DNA of 10,382 bases, from the NCBI GenBank assembly GCA_036961445.1, contig JBALVO010000135.1:1-10382 (forward strand), read 5' to 3'. Position numbers and translations under genes: made by a program. The first letter of the stretch is position 1, and each line of letters opens with the position of its first letter. The notes under the pieces are model-generated. The model saw only the letters and a list, made by a program, of their open reading frames with translations, was not told where the DNA came from and did no database searches. Origin of the DNA: JBALVO01 sp036961445 (lineage in GTDB: Bacteria; Pseudomonadota; Gammaproteobacteria; Pseudomonadales; Halieaceae). This document shows, piece by piece, positions 6,817-10,382 of this stretch.

Positions 6817-8046
6817 TTAGAGCTGAATGGCCGTCATATCAATACCATAGGCGTCCGGCTCAAGGCTCCCTGTAATAGTAAGGGGCCTGCCGTCTGCGTC
6901 TTCTTTTTGCATTAGCAGATCAATGGTTTTTACTTCAAGTAAGGCACTTTTGTCCTTGTCCAGCAGCACCATAACCTGAGGCCGCAATCGGCGTGTGCGA
7001 TACTCTGCTACCACCACTGCCACTTCTCCGGTGGATAATTCCACCAGGGTGCCCGCCGGGTATATGCCTACCGCCTGGATAAACTCTTCCACTAACTCTG
7101 CCTGGAAATCGATATCTTTCCACTCGTACAACATTTTAATGGCAGTGGACGGTGGTATCGCCCGGGCATAGCTACGATGGCTGGTGATCGCATCGTAACA
7201 ATCCACTATGGCGGCAATGCGCGCGAAGATCGGAATGTCATCACCGCTCATGCCATCAGGATAGCCTGAACCATCATGTCGCTCGTGATGATGCGTGATC
7301 ATATCGATGACATCCTGATTCATCAGGCCACTACCAGCAATCATGTCGACGCCCAGCTTTACGTGATTGCGCACCTGTTGGAACTCTTCATCAGTCAAGG
7401 GTCGGTCGGTATTGAGTAATTCTGTGTCGACGCCCAGTTTGCCCACATCGAACAGCAAACCGCCAATGGCCAGCGACCGCAGGTCGGATTTTGGCAAACC
7501 CAGTTGACGTCCCAGAGCGACTGCCCAGATGGATGCACCCAGAGAGTGCTGATAGGTATATTGGTCCTCCTGTTTCATCCGCGCCAGCCAGATGCAAGCG
7601 TCCGGGTTGCGAGCAATACTGTCGATCATGGGCTCAACTGACCGTTTGACCTTCACCATGTCCAGAGCACCGCCCTTGGCAATGCCGTCAAATATATTGT
7701 CGATCCCTTCGGACAGAGCCTGCACCGCGGCCTGGGCCTTGGGATATTCATCCCCCCAGTTAGAACCATCCTTATACACCTTGATAGTTCGGTTGCTGAA
7801 CATTTCCTGGGTGGATTTACGCGGACGGTTGCGCACTTTGCGTCTCAGGGTACCCGAGTCTTGAGCGCTCTTCTCACTGTCGACGTAAACGTACTGGCAA
7901 AACTCCTGCAGGCGCTTTACCTCGTCATCGGTATGCAGCTGAAAGCCCTGCAGGGAAAAGGGGGTCTCCAGCCATGGTCGATCCAGACTGGACACATACA
8001 TACCCGTCTCCAGGTCAGCCGCAAATATTTTGACGATCTCAAGCAT
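6817..8046 (-). CDS. DUF3391 plus HD-GYP domain protein with altered HD dyad
   Basis: HD-GYP proteins hydrolyse cyclic di-GMP (some cGAMP) or act as signalling adaptors. This 409-residue protein has an N-terminal DUF3391-like region (about 1-130; IFAADLETGMYVSSLDRPWLETPF is typical), an HD-GYP domain (about 155-310) and a C-terminal beta-rich extension (about 325-409). Metal-site residues visible are His167, Asp200, Lys203, His228, His253-His254 and Asp282, with the full HHERHDGSGYP signature (253-263). The first residue of the HD dyad is Phe199 (GLLFDVGK where GLLHDIGK is usual). This removes one metal ligand, so activity may be reduced, altered or absent; I infer this from the family mechanism. 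No ribosome binding site is clear, but no other ATG, GTG or TTG occurs in frame for about 95 bases upstream, which supports the start. It is the first gene of the minus-strand operon and is divergent from the WS/DGAT gene. Confidence 0.93.
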   Translation of the reverse strand: MLEIVKIFAADLETGMYVSSLDRPWLETPFSLQGFQLHTDDEVKRLQEFCQYVYVDSEKSAQDSGTLRRKVRNRPRKSTQEMFSNRTIKVYKDGSNWGDEYPKAQAAVQALSEGIDNIFDGIAKGGALDMVKVKRSVEPMIDSIARNPDACIWLARMKQEDQYTYQHSLGASIWAVALGRQLGLPKSDLRSLAIGGLLFDVGKLGVDTELLNTDRPLTDEEFQQVRNHVKLGVDMIAGSGLMNQDVIDMITHHHERHDGSGYPDGMSGDDIPIFARIAAIVDCYDAITSHRSYARAIPPSTAIKMLYEWKDIDFQAELVEEFIQAVGIYPAGTLVELSTGEVAVVVAEYRTRRLRPQVMVLLDKDKSALLEVKTIDLLMQKEDADGRPLTITGSLEPDAYGIDMTAIQL

Positions 8047-8070
8047 TGATTTATCACAAATGAAGTAAAC

Positions 8071-8111
8071 GGGAATTCTGTTAGGATAGCTTTTTTCGGG
8101 CCAAAATTCCC
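8071..8111. repeat. Spaced inverted repeat in the divergent control region
   Basis: GGGAATT (8071-8077) and AATTCCC (8105-8111) are perfect inverted copies 27 bases apart. They lie just upstream of the HD-GYP start. The arms could be protein-binding half-sites or a long-loop hairpin in the leader; a chance match of this size is quite possible. Confidence 0.25.
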
Positions 8112-8120
8112 TATCGCTAC

Positions 8121-8136
8121 TGTGAACTAGTTCGCA
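8121..8136. promoter_or_regulatory. CRP/Vfr-like palindromic site
   Basis: TGTGAACTAGTTCGCA fits the CRP-family pattern TGTGA-N6-TCACA with one mismatch (TCGCA), and its central ACTAGT is itself palindromic, so seven of the eight base pairs of symmetry are kept. It lies 75 bases before the HD-GYP start and 143 bases before the WS/DGAT start. No -10 element at the standard -41.5 or -61.5 spacing was found for either gene, so a direct activator role is not shown; repression, or a different CRP/FNR-family protein, is possible. Confidence 0.4.
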
Positions 8137-8194
8137 ACGTCGGCAGTAAGCAGTTACTTAAAGCCCGTCTCGCAGCAGCAAGACTGCCATCGGA

Positions 8195-8210
8195 GGCAAT
8201 GCAGGCACCA
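8195..8210 (-). promoter_or_regulatory. Weak sigma-54-like -24/-12 element facing the HD-GYP gene
   Basis: On the minus strand TGGTGCCTGCATTGCC has GG and GC separated by exactly ten bases, with TGG and TTGC as in the sigma-54 consensus, but it misses several other consensus bases. If used, transcription would start near 8184, giving a leader of about 140 bases before the HD-GYP gene. No enhancer-binding site was recognised. Low confidence. Confidence 0.18.
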
Positions 8211-8267
8211 TTCACTTGCAAGTAGCGCAGAATCGGGGCAACGTCTTGTTCTGGCTACTATTTTTTC

Positions 8268-8271
8268 AGGA
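8268..8271 (+). promoter_or_regulatory. Ribosome binding site of the WS/DGAT gene
   Basis: AGGA lies seven bases before the ATG at 8279 and decides the start. It rules in favour of this ATG over the in-frame TTG at 8216 and the GTG at 8276. Confidence 0.65.
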
Positions 8272-8278
8272 ACACGTG

Positions 8279-9733
8279 ATGCAGCAACTGACAGAGATAG
8301 ACAACGCTTTTGTGCAAATGGAAAGCAATCGCACACCCATGCATATCAGTCCGGTTATATTCTACGACCAGTCCAAACTTAAACGCGGCAGGGTTCGATT
8401 CAAGGAAATTCTCCAGGTATTCGAACGCAACTTACATAAATCAGCGGTATTTCGCCGCAAACTGGCTGGCAATTCCCTGGGGTTCGATACGCCCTACTGG
8501 ATAGAAGATTCCGATTTTGACCTGGAATTCCACGTGCGGCATATCGCCCTGCCAAAGCCAGGAGACTGGCGTCAATTATGCATTTTACTGGCAAGATTAC
8601 AGGCTCGCGGCCTGGACATGAGAAGACCCTTGTGGGAAGCCTATGTCATAGAGGGCTTGAATGAAGTCGAGGGCCTGCCCCGCAATAGTTTCGCCATCAT
8701 GCTCAAGGTTCACCATGCCGCGATCGACGGTGTTTCCGGCGCCGAGATTTTGACAGCAATACACAGTCTTACTGACGAGGCCGCGCCCCCGAAAGTACGC
8801 GATGACTGGCAAGGCGAGAGTAGTCCATCACGCACACAGGTGTGGTCTCGCGCTTACATCAACAACCTCAAACGACCCGTCAAATTACTGGGAACCGTCG
8901 GTAAGCTTATTCCCAAGGCAATTCGCGCCAGTCGCGGTGGCTCACAGGAGCAACCCGAAGACAAACCTGCTGCGGTCAAAACCCGGTTCAACGCCAGAGT
9001 GAGCGCTTATCGCGTCACAGATGCCCTCATTTTGGACCTGGCCGCTGTAAAAGCGATAAAAAGTGCGGTGGCAGGCGCCACCATCAATGATGTCATCGTG
9101 TCAGTGGTCGGTGGAGGCCTGCGCAAATACCTGGAAGCGAAGGGTGAGCTCCCCACTAGCAGCCTGGTCTGCGGTGCACCGATCAACGTCAGGACAGAGC
9201 GTAATAGCGACTCTATTGGCAATCAGGTCGGTATGATGACTATAGACATGGCCAGCGACATTGAGCAGCCGCTGGCGAGGCTACAAGCCGTAACCGACCA
9301 CGCCCAGCACTCCAAAGCCTACTCCTCCGCACTGGGTGCCACTGCCATGATGGATATCAGCCAGGGCCTTTGGCCCCAGGTTGTGGGCATGGGTATGCGG
9401 GCGGCTACTCTCGCTGCCGTCAATAGCGACATGTCACTCCCTGTACACACTGTGGTATCCAACGTACCGGGACCACAGGTGCCGCTGTACCTCGCGGGAG
9501 CCAGGGTAACCATGTTTATGGGGATTGGCCCAGTCATGGATATGATGGGGTTATTTCACGCCGTTATCAGTGGCGCAGGAAAAATTACTATCAATTTCGT
9601 GTCCTGCCGCGAGCTACTGCCTGACCCCGGATTCTATAAAGAGTGCTTACAGCAAGCCTACGATGAACTGGCCGTGGCCGTGGCCAAACCCGCTGTTAAA
9701 AAGAAGCCTCGCAAGGCGCGCTCGTCCAAATAA
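8279..9733 (+). CDS. Wax ester synthase / acyl-CoA:diacylglycerol acyltransferase (WS/DGAT)
   Basis: The enzyme transfers an acyl group from acyl-CoA to a long-chain alcohol (wax ester) or diacylglycerol (triacylglycerol), making neutral storage lipid at the inner face of the membrane. The 484-residue length is normal for the family. Motifs in order: PLWEAYVIEGL (117-127), the catalytic HHAAIDG (145-151; HHxxxDG), the ND-containing segment ATINDVIVSVVGGGLRKYL (Asn270-Asp271), SNVPGP (394-399) and GIGPVMDMMGL (415-425). All are intact, so an active enzyme is likely; the preference for alcohol or diacylglycerol cannot be read. The tail is strongly basic (KPAVKKKPRKARSSK), which could help bind membrane or nucleic acid; this is inference. 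The ATG at 8279 is preferred for its AGGA site and because the product then begins MQQLTEIDNAFVQMES, a typical family start. It is divergent from the HD-GYP operon and apparently monocistronic. Confidence 0.95.
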   Translation: MQQLTEIDNAFVQMESNRTPMHISPVIFYDQSKLKRGRVRFKEILQVFERNLHKSAVFRRKLAGNSLGFDTPYWIEDSDFDLEFHVRHIALPKPGDWRQLCILLARLQARGLDMRRPLWEAYVIEGLNEVEGLPRNSFAIMLKVHHAAIDGVSGAEILTAIHSLTDEAAPPKVRDDWQGESSPSRTQVWSRAYINNLKRPVKLLGTVGKLIPKAIRASRGGSQEQPEDKPAAVKTRFNARVSAYRVTDALILDLAAVKAIKSAVAGATINDVIVSVVGGGLRKYLEAKGELPTSSLVCGAPINVRTERNSDSIGNQVGMMTIDMASDIEQPLARLQAVTDHAQHSKAYSSALGATAMMDISQGLWPQVVGMGMRAATLAAVNSDMSLPVHTVVSNVPGPQVPLYLAGARVTMFMGIGPVMDMMGLFHAVISGAGKITINFVSCRELLPDPGFYKECLQQAYDELAVAVAKPAVKKKPRKARSSK

Positions 9734-9765
9734 TTGATGATATTTCCCGGTGTCGGCCCGACCAG

Positions 9766-10382
9766 TCACTCCCAGCCATAATCCGCAGCGTCCAGCTTCA
9801 CTGTTGCGGGCACCTCCTCACCCGCAAAGCGACTCTGCAACCAGGGCCTCAGGCGTTCTAGTAAGTCTGCGTTGCTATACAGCAATGGAATGGTGACCAG
9901 AATAGAGTCACCGGCGTTATTGACCAGCACCTGATGCTCCGGTCGCCCGGGTATTGCCTGAACAACCAAAGTATCCCAGTTCACTGCGACCCCATGACGC
10001 TGCTGCCAGGCGATCTCGGTTGCCAGACGACTTGCCTCCTGCAATAGCTGCTCACACAAGCTGCGATAGCGACTCAAGTTACTTGTATTGGCAAACATAA
10101 GCTCTATACCATCATGAGAACAGACCGGGCCACTGCCATTAAATAGCCACTGTGGTGCTACCTGAGCGGCCGATACAGGAATAGGCTGCAATGAATTTGC
10201 TGGCGCAGTGAGTGACTGACAATCTTGGCGACTACAGAACTCCTGCAGCACACGCTGTTCAAACATGGACTGCTGGTCTACCCGCGGATGGCTGAGAATT
10301 ATGGCCCGACCCGCCACAGTTAGCGTCGCTGACTCTGCTACATTGGGCTGCAGCGATAACGGCAAGCCCAGCTCGATGTCCT
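9766..10382 (-). CDS. Hypothetical protein, C-terminal part (partial, N-terminus outside window)
   Basis: I do not recognise this protein. The frame is open from the window end to the TGA at 9766, giving 204 visible residues; an internal TTG at 10365 could start translation but nothing supports it, and the frame continues upstream (DIELGLPLSLQ). The visible part has four cysteines, two of them close together in FCSRQDCQ and one each in GPVCSHDG and RSLCEQLL, a helical stretch with Leu, Glu and Ala (about 98-123 counted from the TTG), and a beta/alpha-looking end (HQVLVNNAGDSILVTIPLLY, then DLLERLRPWLQSRF). No transmembrane helix is visible. The beginning, where a signal peptide would be, is missing. 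It converges on the WS/DGAT gene with a 32-base gap that has no clear terminator. Codon use looks like that of its neighbours, and the length and uninterrupted frame make a real gene likely. Confidence 0.75.
   Translation of the reverse strand, partial: DIELGLPLSLQPNVAESATLTVAGRAIILSHPRVDQQSMFEQRVLQEFCSRQDCQSLTAPANSLQPIPVSAAQVAPQWLFNGSGPVCSHDGIELMFANTSNLSRYRSLCEQLLQEASRLATEIAWQQRHGVAVNWDTLVVQAIPGRPEHQVLVNNAGDSILVTIPLLYSNADLLERLRPWLQSRFAGEEVPATVKLDAADYGWE

Noticed and set aside
8145..8158. Small palindrome AGTAA-GCAG-TTACT in the divergent region
   Set aside because: A 5-bp stem is too short to distinguish from chance and does not fit a known operator.
8203..8220. Sigma-54-like sequence on the plus strand before WS/DGAT (AGGCACC...TTGCA)
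   Set aside because: The GG and GC are 12 bases apart rather than the required 10.
8247..8261. Sigma-70-like -10 TACTAT before WS/DGAT
   Set aside because: It matches only four of six bases, no -35 element lies at proper spacing, and it sits 17 bases before the start codon.
9734..9765. Possible bidirectional terminator between WS/DGAT and the last gene
   Set aside because: Only a 4-bp GTCG/CGAC pairing is visible and there is no T-run in either direction.

Overview
The window reads as chromosomal, protein-dense DNA of a Gammaproteobacterium, probably a marine or hydrocarbon/lipid-associated one. The basis is the gene set: a NuoM/NuoN-type complex I, a full-length Tex, c-di-GMP enzymes of DUF3391-HD-GYP and GGDEF-EAL type, and a bacterial wax ester synthase/diacylglycerol acyltransferase (WS/DGAT). 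The genus cannot be fixed from the sequence alone. No mobile element, CRISPR array, rRNA or tRNA was seen.

Layout. (1) Positions 1-2253, plus strand: the 3' end of nuoM, then nuoN with a 4-base overlap (end of the complex I operon), then after 34 bases a small two-CBS-domain protein with an ideal ribosome binding site. (2) 2254-2449: a 196-base gap holding a strong 13-bp hairpin, likely the end of the nuo/CBS transcript, and presumably the tex promoter. (3) 2450-4798, plus strand: tex. (4) 8046 down to 4795, minus strand: an apparent three-gene operon, HD-GYP protein > degenerate-GGDEF/EAL protein > LOG-family nucleotide phosphoribohydrolase-like protein. Its last stop codon overlaps that of tex (CTAA), so the two units converge without any spacer. 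(5) 8047-8278: a 232-base divergent control region with a CRP/Vfr-like palindrome. (6) 8279-9733, plus strand: WS/DGAT. (7) 9766-10382, minus strand: the C-terminal part of an unrecognised protein that runs off the window.

How the parts relate. NuoM and NuoN are the antiporter-like membrane subunits of NADH:quinone oxidoreductase. The minus-strand operon is a c-di-GMP signalling unit: the EAL domain keeps its catalytic residues, while its GGDEF domain is degenerate and the HD-GYP protein has Phe in place of the first residue of the HD dyad. This unit is transcribed away from a storage-lipid (wax ester/triacylglycerol) synthase, with one shared control region between them. A joint regulation of c-di-GMP turnover and storage lipid synthesis is a testable inference, not something the sequence proves. 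I did not find a clearly novel defence or mobile system; the best leads are the altered HD-GYP site, the shared control region, the stop-codon overlap and the unknown terminal gene.
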